Source: an uncultured Bacilli bacterium
Lineage (GTDB): Bacteria; Bacillota_I; Bacilli_A; RF39; UBA660
Reading direction: 5' to 3'
Assembly: GCA_910586195.1 (NCBI GenBank)
Contig: CAJUHO010000042.1
Coordinates: forward strand, 1 to 7,500
DNA: 7,500 nucleotides
The notes under the pieces are model-generated. The model was given only the letters and a program-made list of their open reading frames with translations. It was not told where the DNA came from and made no database searches. Each line of letters opens with the position of its first letter. Position 1 is the stretch's first letter. A program made the position numbers and the translations under genes. Shown here one piece after another: positions 1-6,772 of the stretch.

Positions 1-56
1 GATATAGAATTAAAATATAAATAAAGTGGTGCGGTTGAAATTACAATAAAGAAAAT

Positions 57-86
57 AAAAAACTTTCCGTTTCGGAAAAGTTTTTT
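57..86. terminator. Bidirectional rho-independent terminator
   Basis: The arms 57-69 and 73-86 pair over 13 bp around a TTT loop, with one bulged A at 79. The stem is A-rich at the base on one side and T-rich on the other, so a U-tract follows the hairpin in either direction (81-86 on plus; complement of 57-62 on minus). It ends the minus-strand lipoprotein gene, whose TAA stop (85-87) lies at the stem edge. It could also end a plus-strand gene to the left of the window. Confidence 0.85.
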
Positions 87-1023
87 ATTTATTGATTTGA
101 TTGTTTAAAGTACTAGATAATTGAAATTCTTGATGACTGTCAAAGTTTCCATATTCTTTAATTCTAGGATGCAGGATAATTTGATCCTCCTGCAGCTTAA
201 ACGTATTATGTTTAGAAATTCCCTCATTCATTTCTATTAGACTACTTACAGTGGTGCCGATATTAGAGGCTAAAGTAGTAACATCTAAATCTTGATAAGT
301 AGCCCTATATAAGAAATCGGTGTCAGTAGCTTCCTTAATAACACCAGCTGCCCTTGTAACTCCCTCTATAACACTATCTGCTACAGAATCAGCCTGATTA
401 ATATCAATTTGATCACCGACAGCAACAACTACAAAACTAGAGCTTGGTGCAATACTTAATTCAGTACCTGTAGGAACTTTATGCGTATAATCTGGAGTGA
501 CTTCAGAAATTCCCAAACGAATTCCATCCATTCCTAAATTATGATGTTTAAAAGACGCCTCCATTGATAGAGCAAGAGCATCACTATTATCATGTCTGTT
601 ATTGTTGTAAGATCCTAAAATAACAGAAGTATTGCTATTATATATTCCACCTGCCATAGTAATTATAGTAGACATTTCATTCTGTAATATAGGTTCCCCT
701 GGAGTAGCAGTTAATACATTAATATTTGCCTCTTTCATTTTATTTACTGTGGTATCAAATATTACAGGATTACAATTATTATCATATAGAATTAAATTTA
801 ATTGATTTACATCATCAATTGAAACTACTGTACTTTCTTTACTGTCCTCTAACATTGCTTCTAATTGTTCATTGGAATTATTTTCTAATTCATTCTTAGA
901 GTCTTTTGCTATCGCACATCCTGTCAGGGCAAGACTAAGACCCATTATCGTTAGAAGCTTGCGACCATTACGAATGGCTTGCGATATATTGGAACTATTG
1001 ACTTTTAGATTGTCTATTTTCAT
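85..1023 (-). CDS. LysM-domain lipoprotein with a possible degenerate amidase-like core
   Basis: This 312-residue protein is predicted to be exported and lipid-anchored. A basic N-terminal stretch (R21, K22) and a short hydrophobic run lead to a lipobox LTGC at residues 33-36, with Cys36 as the expected acylated residue. Residues 40-70 are a polar linker. Residues 75-230 alternate predicted strands and helices and end in FVVVAVGDQIDIN (197-209) followed by a long helix. This resembles the last strand and helix of Amidase_3 (N-acetylmuramoyl-L-alanine amidase), but the zinc-binding His and Glu motifs are absent. Residues 238-288 look like a divergent LysM domain (start YRATYQD, core LASNIGTTVSSLIEMN, end IILHP) that may bind peptidoglycan. 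The ATG at 1023 has an SD (AGAGGTG) 4 nt upstream and a strong promoter behind it. It is transcribed divergently from the DUF3048 operon. Lipoprotein and LysM calls are fairly firm; the enzymatic role is unknown. Confidence 0.8.
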   Translation of the reverse strand: MKIDNLKVNSSNISQAIRNGRKLLTIMGLSLALTGCAIAKDSKNELENNSNEQLEAMLEDSKESTVVSIDDVNQLNLILYDNNCNPVIFDTTVNKMKEANINVLTATPGEPILQNEMSTIITMAGGIYNSNTSVILGSYNNNRHDNSDALALSMEASFKHHNLGMDGIRLGISEVTPDYTHKVPTGTELSIAPSSSFVVVAVGDQIDINQADSVADSVIEGVTRAAGVIKEATDTDFLYRATYQDLDVTTLASNIGTTVSSLIEMNEGISKHNTFKLQEDQIILHPRIKEYGNFDSHQEFQLSSTLNNQINK

Positions 1024-1046
1024 ATTTCACCTCTTATTATAATTTA

Positions 1047-1075
1047 AGTATAACGAAAAATATTTTGAATGTCAA
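1047..1075 (-). promoter_or_regulatory. Sigma-A-type promoter of the LysM lipoprotein gene
   Basis: On the minus strand, TTGACA (complement of 1070-1075) is followed by a 17-bp spacer and TATACT (complement of 1047-1052). The -35 is a perfect match, and the -10 matches five of six positions. The implied leader is short, about 15-20 nt, and carries the SD AGAGGTG (complement of 1028-1034). Confidence 0.85.
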
Positions 1076-1103
1076 AGCACTTTACAGATAAAGACAACAG
1101 TTA

Positions 1104-1132
1104 ATGACAACTATTTTAGAATATGCTATTAT
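1104..1132 (+). promoter_or_regulatory. Extended -10 promoter of the DUF3048-gpsA-DUF1653 operon
   Basis: ATGACA (1104-1109), a 17-bp spacer and TATTAT (1127-1132) are preceded by TG at 1124-1125, one base before the -10, making an extended -10 element. The predicted start of transcription near 1139 leaves a leader of about 16 nt. The -35 boxes of this promoter and the divergent one lie only 28 bp apart. The hexamer GACAAC occurs at 1093 and again at 1106, 13 bp apart; it may be an operator or chance. Confidence 0.75.
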
Positions 1133-1155
1133 AAAAATAATAAGGAGTGGATTCT

Positions 1156-2274
1156 ATGAGAAGAAAAAAAATAAAAAGTAAAATAGAAGAGCCTTCTGAT
1201 ATAGTAAAGAAAAAGAAGAAAAGAAAAATAATTGTGATTATAAGCCTTATAAGCCTTTTTCTTCTAGTAGGTGGAGGGACAGGAATCTATTTCTGCTCGT
1301 CAAAAAAACATCAAGCTCCCAAAGTAGAGAAAAAGCCAAAGAAAAAAGTGGAGATAGAAGAGGAGCCAAAACGAAACTTGTCTATTGTGGATCTTGAAAG
1401 CACAAAACGTCCCATTGCTGTAATGATTGATAATAATACTGGTAGAAACAATAATAATAGCCATGCAGGGTTACAAGACTCCTACCTAAACTATGAAATA
1501 ATCGTAGAAGGAGGGCTTACTAGAATAATGGCACTTTTTAAAGATAAAGATATAGGACTGATTGGTCCTGTGCGAAGTAGTAGACATTATTTTTTAGACT
1601 ATGCTTTAGAAAGTGATGCTATTTATGCTCATTATGGTTGGAGTCCTTATGCACAAACAGATATTTCTAGACTGGGTGTTAATAACTTAAACGGTCTTTA
1701 TTTATCAGCGCCTTATTGGCGAGATACTTCTCTTGCAGCACCTCATAATGTTTTTACCTCAATCGAGAGGTTATATGCTGCTGCAGAGAGCATGAAATAT
1801 AGTATTACAACTAGTAATTGGCTTTTATTAAACTATAGTTTTGATAACATCAATTTGAATGAGATAAAAGAAAATTCTGAATTAATAGTGGCAAATCATA
1901 TTAGAATTCCATATTCTAATTATCAAACTCGTAGCTACCAATATAGTCCAGAAAATGGTTTTTATTTACGATTTATGAATGGTAGTCCACATAATGATAA
2001 AACAACACAACAACAACTACATTATAAAAATATTATTATTCAAAAAGTAGCAAATACCACTTTAGACAGTTATGGAAGGCAGGATTTAAGTACTGTGGGA
2101 AGTGGCGATGGCTATTATATTACGAATGGATATGCGGTGCCAATAAAGTGGTCTAAAGGAACACGAAGTGCAAAAACTATTTATACGTATAACGATGGTA
2201 GGAAGGTAGAAGTAAATGATGGTAATACTTTTATTCAGATTCAGCCATCTATATATAATCCAGAATTTGAATAG
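1156..2274 (+). CDS. Membrane-anchored DUF3048 (YerB-type) protein
   Basis: This 372-residue protein matches the DUF3048 family (B. subtilis YerB), whose biochemical function is not established. It has a very basic cytoplasmic N-terminus (K19-K24), one membrane helix at about 24-46, and a Lys/Glu-rich linker (50-75). The N-terminal DUF3048 domain shows RPIAVMIDN (85-93), GLQ (105-107), YEIIVEGGLTRIMALF (113-128), GPVRSSRHYFLDYA (137-150) and APHNVFTS (195-202). The C-terminal domain follows, with KWSKG (331-335) and DGNTFIQIQP (355-364). Bacillus homologues are lipoproteins; here Cys47 follows the helix without a proper lipobox, so an uncleaved signal anchor is more likely. I chose ATG 1156 over the in-frame GTG 1147 because AAGGAG (1142-1147) lies 8 nt before it and overlaps the GTG. 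It is first in an operon with gpsA. Confidence 0.88.
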   Translation: MRRKKIKSKIEEPSDIVKKKKKRKIIVIISLISLFLLVGGGTGIYFCSSKKHQAPKVEKKPKKKVEIEEEPKRNLSIVDLESTKRPIAVMIDNNTGRNNNNSHAGLQDSYLNYEIIVEGGLTRIMALFKDKDIGLIGPVRSSRHYFLDYALESDAIYAHYGWSPYAQTDISRLGVNNLNGLYLSAPYWRDTSLAAPHNVFTSIERLYAAAESMKYSITTSNWLLLNYSFDNINLNEIKENSELIVANHIRIPYSNYQTRSYQYSPENGFYLRFMNGSPHNDKTTQQQLHYKNIIIQKVANTTLDSYGRQDLSTVGSGDGYYITNGYAVPIKWSKGTRSAKTIYTYNDGRKVEVNDGNTFIQIQPSIYNPEFE

Positions 2275-2285
2275 GAGGAGAATTT

Positions 2286-3254
2286 ATGAAAATAGGAATT
2301 TTAGGAACAGGGGCATATGGTCTTGCTTTAGCAACTGTGTTAAAAAGAAATCATCATACTTTAACAATGTGGACAAAGTTTGAAGAGGAAAGAGTGTTAT
2401 TAGAGACTGAAAGAGGAAATCAAAAATTACTTCCAGGTATCTATATGGAAGAAGATATTGAGTTTACATGTGATATTAAAAAGGCATGTTTAGAAAAAGA
2501 CTTAATTATTATTGCAGTGCCTATTGCCTACTTTGAAAATACAGTGGAGAGTATAAAAGATGTTATTGATAATAAAGTGGCAATCTGTATTGCTACAAAA
2601 GGAATTGAGCAAAGAAGTGGAGCATTTGCCCATGAACTTCTGTTAAAGCATACTAATATAGTACATTTTGCAGTTCTAAGTGGTCCTACTTTTGCAATAG
2701 ATCTTGCTAGTGATACTGTTTGTGCTTTAACAGTTGGAACTTGTGATAATGATACAAAGAAAAAAATGAGTCAAGCATTTACTAGTAACCATGTTCGCCT
2801 AGAACACTGTAATGACGTTATTGGTGTAGAACTTTGTGGTGGTATTAAAAATGTTATGGCCATTGCGACAGGAATTATAGATGGATTAAAACAAAGTGAT
2901 TCTACGAAAGCCTTTTTTGAAAATAGGGCATTACACGAAATGGTATATTTAATAGAAATGTTAGGAGGAAATAGAGATACCATTCTTACATTAGCAGGAA
3001 TTGGGGACTTTATCTTAACCTGTAATAGCCTGAAAAGTAGAAACTATACGTATGGAACTAAAGTAGGATTACAAAGTAGTGACTTGGAAGAATATGAGAA
3101 CAATACTACTATTGAAGGACTTTATACTTTGAAATCGTTAGAACAATTAATAAAGAGGAAAAATCTCTCTGCCCCCTTGGTTAATATAATTTACGATATC
3201 TGTGTAAAAAAGGAAAATCCAGAACAGTTATTAACAACTCTTGTGGAAATTTAG
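2286..3254 (+). CDS. gpsA: NAD(P)H-dependent glycerol-3-phosphate dehydrogenase
   Basis: This enzyme reduces dihydroxyacetone phosphate to sn-glycerol 3-phosphate in the cytosol, supplying the backbone of phospholipids. At 322 residues it has normal family length. Visible signatures are the Rossmann motif GTGAYG (7-12), IAVP (76-79), ATKGIE (103-108), LSGPTFA (131-137), the catalytic-lysine segment GGIKNVMAIATGIIDG (185-200, Lys188), LAGIGDFILTC (236-246) and SRNYTYG (251-257). The segment before the conserved arginine (203-214) departs from the usual GxNxxAALITRG pattern but keeps Arg214, so activity is expected; the substrate pocket may differ slightly. The SD AGGAGGAG (2273-2280) overlaps the TAG stop of the upstream gene, with an 11-nt gap, which indicates co-transcription and likely translational coupling. 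Confidence 0.95.
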   Translation: MKIGILGTGAYGLALATVLKRNHHTLTMWTKFEEERVLLETERGNQKLLPGIYMEEDIEFTCDIKKACLEKDLIIIAVPIAYFENTVESIKDVIDNKVAICIATKGIEQRSGAFAHELLLKHTNIVHFAVLSGPTFAIDLASDTVCALTVGTCDNDTKKKMSQAFTSNHVRLEHCNDVIGVELCGGIKNVMAIATGIIDGLKQSDSTKAFFENRALHEMVYLIEMLGGNRDTILTLAGIGDFILTCNSLKSRNYTYGTKVGLQSSDLEEYENNTTIEGLYTLKSLEQLIKRKNLSAPLVNIIYDICVKKENPEQLLTTLVEI

Positions 3255-3262
3255 GAGATTAT

Positions 3263-3502
3263 ATGAAAGATATAAAGATAGGAAGTATTTATCGTCATTA
3301 TAATGGTAATTATTATATTATAGAAGGTATCGGAATACATTCAGAGAATCTAGAGGAATGTGTTATTTATCGCGGACTATATGGAAACAATCAAGTCTGG
3401 ATCCGTCCTTTAGACATGTTTTTTGATGAAGTAAATAAAAATGGTCAAAAATATCGTTTTGAATTGCAAAAGATAGAAAGTAAAGATCCAAATCATCCAT
3501 AA
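3263..3502 (+). CDS. DUF1653 small protein
   Basis: This 79-residue soluble protein matches the DUF1653 family, whose function is unknown. Typical motifs are GSIYRHYNGNYYIIEG (7-22), IHSENLE (25-31), VIYRGLYG (34-41), VWIRPLDMF (45-53) and RFELQ (65-69). Members are usually 65-90 residues and consist of this domain alone, so it looks complete. It has no signal peptide or membrane segment. The gene is last in the DUF3048-gpsA operon; its SD AGGAG (3253-3257) begins inside the gpsA stop codon, and the gap is 8 nt. The final codons form the left arm of the terminator, and the TAA stop lies in the hairpin loop. Confidence 0.9.
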   Translation: MKDIKIGSIYRHYNGNYYIIEGIGIHSENLEECVIYRGLYGNNQVWIRPLDMFFDEVNKNGQKYRFELQKIESKDPNHP

Positions 3503-3520
3503 ATGATTTGGTTTTGTTTT
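3488..3520 (+). terminator. Rho-independent terminator overlapping the DUF1653 stop codon
   Basis: A perfect 9-bp stem (CCAAATCAT at 3488-3496 with ATGATTTGG at 3503-3511) closes a 6-nt loop. TTTTGTTTT (3512-3520) follows. The TAA stop at 3500-3502 is inside the loop, so ribosomes finishing DUF1653 would cover the hairpin. It separates this operon from the ABC transporter operon. Confidence 0.9.
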
Positions 3521-3529
3521 GGAAAAAAG

Positions 3530-3558
3530 GTGTAAAAGTTTTCAAAATGTAGTATGAT
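3530..3558 (+). promoter_or_regulatory. Probable promoter of the ABC transporter operon
   Basis: The 63-nt gap after the terminator must hold the promoter of the next operon. The best -10 is TATGAT (3553-3558), with an overlapping AT-rich alternative (TATATA, 3559-3564). The -35 at 17 bp (GTGTAA, 3530-3535) is poor. The element is weaker than the other promoters here, so an activator or another start point is possible. The SD AAGGGAG (3571-3577) precedes the ATG by 6 nt. Confidence 0.4.
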
Positions 3559-3583
3559 TATATAAAAAGAAAGGGAGAATGAT

Positions 3584-5884
3584 ATGTTAAATTTAAAAAA
3601 TATAAAAAAGACTTATCATACTGGGGGTTTTAGTCAGCACGCTTTAAAAGATTTTAGTCTTCAGTTTCGACAAAATGAATTTGTTGCTATATTAGGCCCT
3701 AGTGGAAGTGGTAAAACAACTCTATTAAATATTATTGGAGGATTAGATCGCTATGATAGTGGGGATTTGATTATCAATAATAAATCAACAAAGAAGTTTA
3801 AAAGTATAGATTGGGATTTTTATCGAAATAACTGTGTTGGTTTTATCTTTCAAAACTATAATCTAATTAGTCATATTTCAGTTTTAGAAAATGTAGAAAT
3901 GGGAATGACTTTAAGTGGCGTAGGAAAAAAGGAAAAGCGAAAGAAAGCAAAAGAATTATTAGAAAGAGTTGGATTAAAACAACATATTAACAAGAAACCC
4001 AATCAATTATCTGGTGGACAAATGCAAAGAGTTGCAATTGCAAGGGCACTTGCTAATGATCCCGATATTATTTTAGCAGATGAGCCTACAGGTGCACTTG
4101 ATACTAAAATTAGTAGACAAATTATGGAACTCATTGCTTCCATTGCGAAAGATAAACTAGTAATTATGGTGACACATAATAAAGAATTAGCGGAAGAATA
4201 TGCTACAAGAATTGTGAAGATGCAAGATGGAGAAATTATAGAAGATACTAATCCAATTGCTAAAGATGAAAGCAATGATAAAATGTTTCAAATAAGAAAG
4301 ACAGCCATGAATTTTTTTACAGCACTTAATTTATCATTTAATAATATTAAAACGAAAAAAGGAAGAACAGCACTGACCTCTTTTGCCGCTAGTATTGGTA
4401 TTATTGGCATCGCTCTAATCCTTGCTTTATCTAATGGTTTTAAAATAGAGATTGATGAATTTGAGAAAGACTCTTTATCAGATGCGCCGATTATTATTTC
4501 TGAACAGGCTATGACTATGAATGAAGAAATGATGATGAATATGCAAGTTAATAAAGATAGGAAAGAATTTTCAGATAGTAAGAAAGTATATATACAAGAA
4601 GACATTCTAGAACAATTGATGCATACTAATTATATTACAGATGAGTATATAGATTATTTGGGAGAGATAGATAAAAAATACATTTCTGGCGTTTCTTATC
4701 AAAAGAGTACAGCATTAAATCTTATTACTCATATAGAAGATAAGTATGAATTGGTATCTACTACTAATGCAGTAAATCCTTGGACACTCTTGCCTACAAA
4801 TCCTAATAAAAAAGAAAAAGGAGTAATTGATAATAACTATGATGTTATTGCTGGTAAGATAGATGATGAAAAGCCAGGATTAATTTTGCAGGTAGATAGT
4901 AGAAATCAGATTTATGAGTCAACATTAAAACAATTGGGATTATCAGGGAAAACAGTTGATTTTGACGATATTTTAAATCAAGAGTTGAAACTTGTTTTAA
5001 ATGATGATTACTACATGCAAGTAGACGACTATTTTATTCCGAATCCTGATTTAGAATCTCTTTATAATAATGAAAATAGCATTTCAATAAAAGTTCAGGC
5101 AATTGTTCGTTGCAAAGAGGACAAAAAAATGTTAGCTAATGGAAGTGGAATTGCATATACCAATTCATTAACGGAACTTGTTATTTCTAAAAACAAAGAT
5201 TCTGCGATTGTAAATGTTCAGAAAGAAAAAGATTATAATGTACTAACGCATCAGCCGTTTGATGAAGAAAGTATGACAAATAATAAGAAAGTATTTTTAG
5301 GATACCTAGGAGCTGAAAGTATTCCTAATATTATATATATTTATCCAAATAGTTTTGAAAGTAAAGATTATATTACAGATTATTTAGATAAATATAATGA
5401 GAAAAAGGAAGAAAAGGATAAAATAGAGTATACAGATATGGCAGGGATGATATCTAGTCTTTCTGGAAATATCATGGATGCGATTACTATCGTTTTGGTG
5501 GCATTTTCATCTATTTCTTTGATAGTTTCATCTATCATGATAGGTATTATTACCTATATTTCGGTTTTGGAAAGAACAAAAGAGATTGGAATATTAAGAG
5601 CATTAGGTGCTAGAAAGAAAGATATCAAGAGAGTTTTTATGGCGGAAACATTTATAGTAGGAATATTTTCTGGTACTTTAGGAATCCTAATTGCTAGATT
5701 ATTGGTAATTCCGGCCAATATCATAATTGAAGATTTATCGGATCTTGCCAATGTCGCTAAAATGAACCCAATTCACGCCATTGTATTAGTAATAATTAGT
5801 GTGATTCTTACTATGATCAGTGGATTTATTCCAGCACGAGTAGCATCTAATAAAGATCCAGTGGAATCACTTAGAACAGAATAG
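3584..5884 (+). CDS. MacB-type ABC transporter, ATPase and FtsX-like permease in one protein
   Basis: This 766-residue protein joins an ABC ATPase to a MacB/FtsX-type permease. ATPase: Walker A GPSGSGKTT (38-46), Q-loop Gln90, signature LSGGQ (142-146), Walker B IILADEPTG (162-170, Glu167), D-loop ALD (171-173) and H-loop His198, all intact. Permease: first helix about 265-285, an extracellular domain of about 340 residues (290-630), then helices near 631-660, 687-712 and 729-750, the coupling segment VLERTKEIGILRALGAR (661-677), and the closing PVESLR motif. The four-helix layout marks a type VII (MacB/LolCDE) mechanotransmitter rather than a ten-helix BceB type. Such proteins move peptides, antibiotics or lipoproteins, or drive extracellular partners; the substrate cannot be read here. 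No MacA-like adaptor gene is in the window. Residues 310-320 hold six methionines in eleven positions, outside the membrane. The gene is first in an operon with a DUF308 gene 11 nt downstream. Confidence 0.92.
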   Translation: MLNLKNIKKTYHTGGFSQHALKDFSLQFRQNEFVAILGPSGSGKTTLLNIIGGLDRYDSGDLIINNKSTKKFKSIDWDFYRNNCVGFIFQNYNLISHISVLENVEMGMTLSGVGKKEKRKKAKELLERVGLKQHINKKPNQLSGGQMQRVAIARALANDPDIILADEPTGALDTKISRQIMELIASIAKDKLVIMVTHNKELAEEYATRIVKMQDGEIIEDTNPIAKDESNDKMFQIRKTAMNFFTALNLSFNNIKTKKGRTALTSFAASIGIIGIALILALSNGFKIEIDEFEKDSLSDAPIIISEQAMTMNEEMMMNMQVNKDRKEFSDSKKVYIQEDILEQLMHTNYITDEYIDYLGEIDKKYISGVSYQKSTALNLITHIEDKYELVSTTNAVNPWTLLPTNPNKKEKGVIDNNYDVIAGKIDDEKPGLILQVDSRNQIYESTLKQLGLSGKTVDFDDILNQELKLVLNDDYYMQVDDYFIPNPDLESLYNNENSISIKVQAIVRCKEDKKMLANGSGIAYTNSLTELVISKNKDSAIVNVQKEKDYNVLTHQPFDEESMTNNKKVFLGYLGAESIPNIIYIYPNSFESKDYITDYLDKYNEKKEEKDKIEYTDMAGMISSLSGNIMDAITIVLVAFSSISLIVSSIMIGIITYISVLERTKEIGILRALGARKKDIKRVFMAETFIVGIFSGTLGILIARLLVIPANIIIEDLSDLANVAKMNPIHAIVLVIISVILTMISGFIPARVASNKDPVESLRTE

Positions 5885-5895
5885 GAGAGATAAAA

Positions 5896-6507
5896 ATGGA
5901 AAAAGTGTTAAAAGCATTTTATAAATCATCGCTTATTACTTCAATTATCTTATTAATATTAGGAATATTATTGATTTTTGAGTCAGAGGCAACAATAGCA
6001 TCTATTTCTTATATTATAGGAGGTTGTTTAATCGCAGTAGGGCTTACTGCTATTATTAATTTCTTTCGTACAAAAATGAAGGATAGTTTTTCAGAGTTAA
6101 ATATTGTATATGGTATTGTAACAACAGTGGCAGGTGTTTTAATTATTATGCATCCATATGTCATTGGGAGTTTTATTCCTATAGTGATAGGAATCGGAAT
6201 TATTATTAACAGTTCTATGAAACTACAATATGCATTTGAATTAAGAAATGGTCATAATAATATGTGGAAAATGACTATGATAATTTCGATTATTAGTACT
6301 TTATGTGGAATTATTTTATTGTTTAATCCATTTGCGGGAGCTGTAATCTTAACTAAAATTATAGGGGGATTTATTATTGGTTATGCAATTTTAGATATTA
6401 TTTCGACCTATACAATAAAAAGAAATGTAGTACAGGTAAAAAACGCGCTTGAAAAGGATATATTAGATGCCGAGGTAGTAGAAGAAAAGACAAAGAAGAA
6501 AAAGTAA
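5896..6507 (+). CDS. DUF308 (HdeD-like) six-helix membrane protein
   Basis: This 203-residue integral membrane protein has six predicted helices (about 12-28, 34-57, 68-84, 88-106, 125-143 and 147-170), grouped as repeated hairpins in the way of the DUF308/HdeD family. Glycine-rich pairs such as IIGGCLIAVG (40-49) and IIGGFIIGYAILD (155-167) are typical. The tail (174-203) is charged and ends in KTKKKK, probably cytoplasmic. E. coli HdeD is linked to acid resistance at high cell density, but Gram-positive members have no settled role. The SD AGGAGAG (5883-5889) starts within the stop codon of the ABC gene, so the two are probably translated together. This makes the protein a candidate accessory to the transporter. 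Confidence 0.85.
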   Translation: MEKVLKAFYKSSLITSIILLILGILLIFESEATIASISYIIGGCLIAVGLTAIINFFRTKMKDSFSELNIVYGIVTTVAGVLIIMHPYVIGSFIPIVIGIGIIINSSMKLQYAFELRNGHNNMWKMTMIISIISTLCGIILLFNPFAGAVILTKIIGGFIIGYAILDIISTYTIKRNVVQVKNALEKDILDAEVVEEKTKKKK

Positions 6508-6526
6508 GAAGTGGAGAGATGTGATT

Positions 6527-6685
6527 TTGAATACCTATGATTTTGGTAGGATGATGGATACTTTCGAAGATAAAATTTTTCGGTTTGTTGATCAAGTTAC
6601 CTCTTCACCTGCCTTTCCTGCCATTGCAACACTTGTTATATTTGCAGTTACATGTTGGGCAATATCGTATTTTTCTAGAAAATAG
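6527..6685 (+). CDS. Small single-helix membrane protein, probable TTG start
   Basis: This 52-residue reading frame is unrecognised. An acidic and aromatic N-terminal part (through about residue 25, with FEDKIFRFVDQ at 13-23) leads to one hydrophobic helix at about 29-47, then the basic end SRK. I prefer TTG 6527 because GGAGAG (6513-6518) is 8 nt upstream. The in-frame GTG at 6521 is only 2 nt from that SD, and ATG 6551 would lack a good SD. The frame starts 19 nt after the DUF308 stop and ends 1 nt before a clear terminator, exactly where a last operon gene would sit. This position and the coherent membrane topology argue for a real gene. It may be a small partner of the DUF308 protein or the transporter (inferred). 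Confidence 0.65.
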   Translation: MNTYDFGRMMDTFEDKIFRFVDQVTSSPAFPAIATLVIFAVTCWAISYFSRK

Positions 6686-6686
6686 T

Positions 6687-6717
6687 TGATAGTGGGAAAT
6701 TTACCACTATCATTTTT
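6687..6717 (+). terminator. Rho-independent terminator of the ABC transporter operon
   Basis: A 9-bp perfect stem (TGATAGTGG at 6687-6695 with CCACTATCA at 6704-6712) closes an 8-nt loop. Five Ts follow (6713-6717), then a further TTT after two As. It begins just after the TAG stop of the small membrane protein. Confidence 0.92.
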
Positions 6718-6720
6718 AAT

Positions 6721-6749
6721 TTGAAAAAACAAAAAAAACAGGCTATAAT
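6721..6749 (+). promoter_or_regulatory. Promoter of ntdP
   Basis: TTGAAA (6721-6726), a 17-bp spacer and a perfect TATAAT (6744-6749) lie directly after the preceding terminator. Transcription would begin near 6756, which gives a leader of about 17 nt to ATG 6773. Confidence 0.88.
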
Positions 6750-6772
6750 AAAATGCAGAGATGAGGTATAAA

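Noticed and set aside
1..24. Possible C-terminal tail of a plus-strand gene ending in TAA at 22-24
   Set aside because: Only seven codons are visible, which is too little to support a coding call; the bidirectional terminator at 57-86 is merely compatible with it.
2771..2983. Minus-strand open frame of 70 codons inside gpsA
   Set aside because: It lies wholly inside a well-supported gene, has no SD or recognisable domain, and is explained as a frame shadow.
3363..3545. Minus-strand open frame of 60 codons across DUF1653 and its terminator
   Set aside because: It crosses a perfect hairpin terminator and overlaps a recognisable family gene, with no promoter or SD of its own.
4003..4605. Two minus-strand open frames (90 and 105 codons) inside the ABC transporter gene
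   Set aside because: Both are antisense to conserved ATPase and permease motifs; their hydrophobic character is a mirror effect of the coding strand.
5554..5751. Minus-strand open frame of 65 codons in the transporter 3' part
   Set aside because: Antisense to the conserved permease end, with no independent signals.
6398..6595. Minus-strand open frame of 65 codons over the DUF308/small-protein junction
   Set aside because: It is antisense to two plus-strand genes in one operon and has no supporting SD; the plus-strand 52-residue frame has better context.
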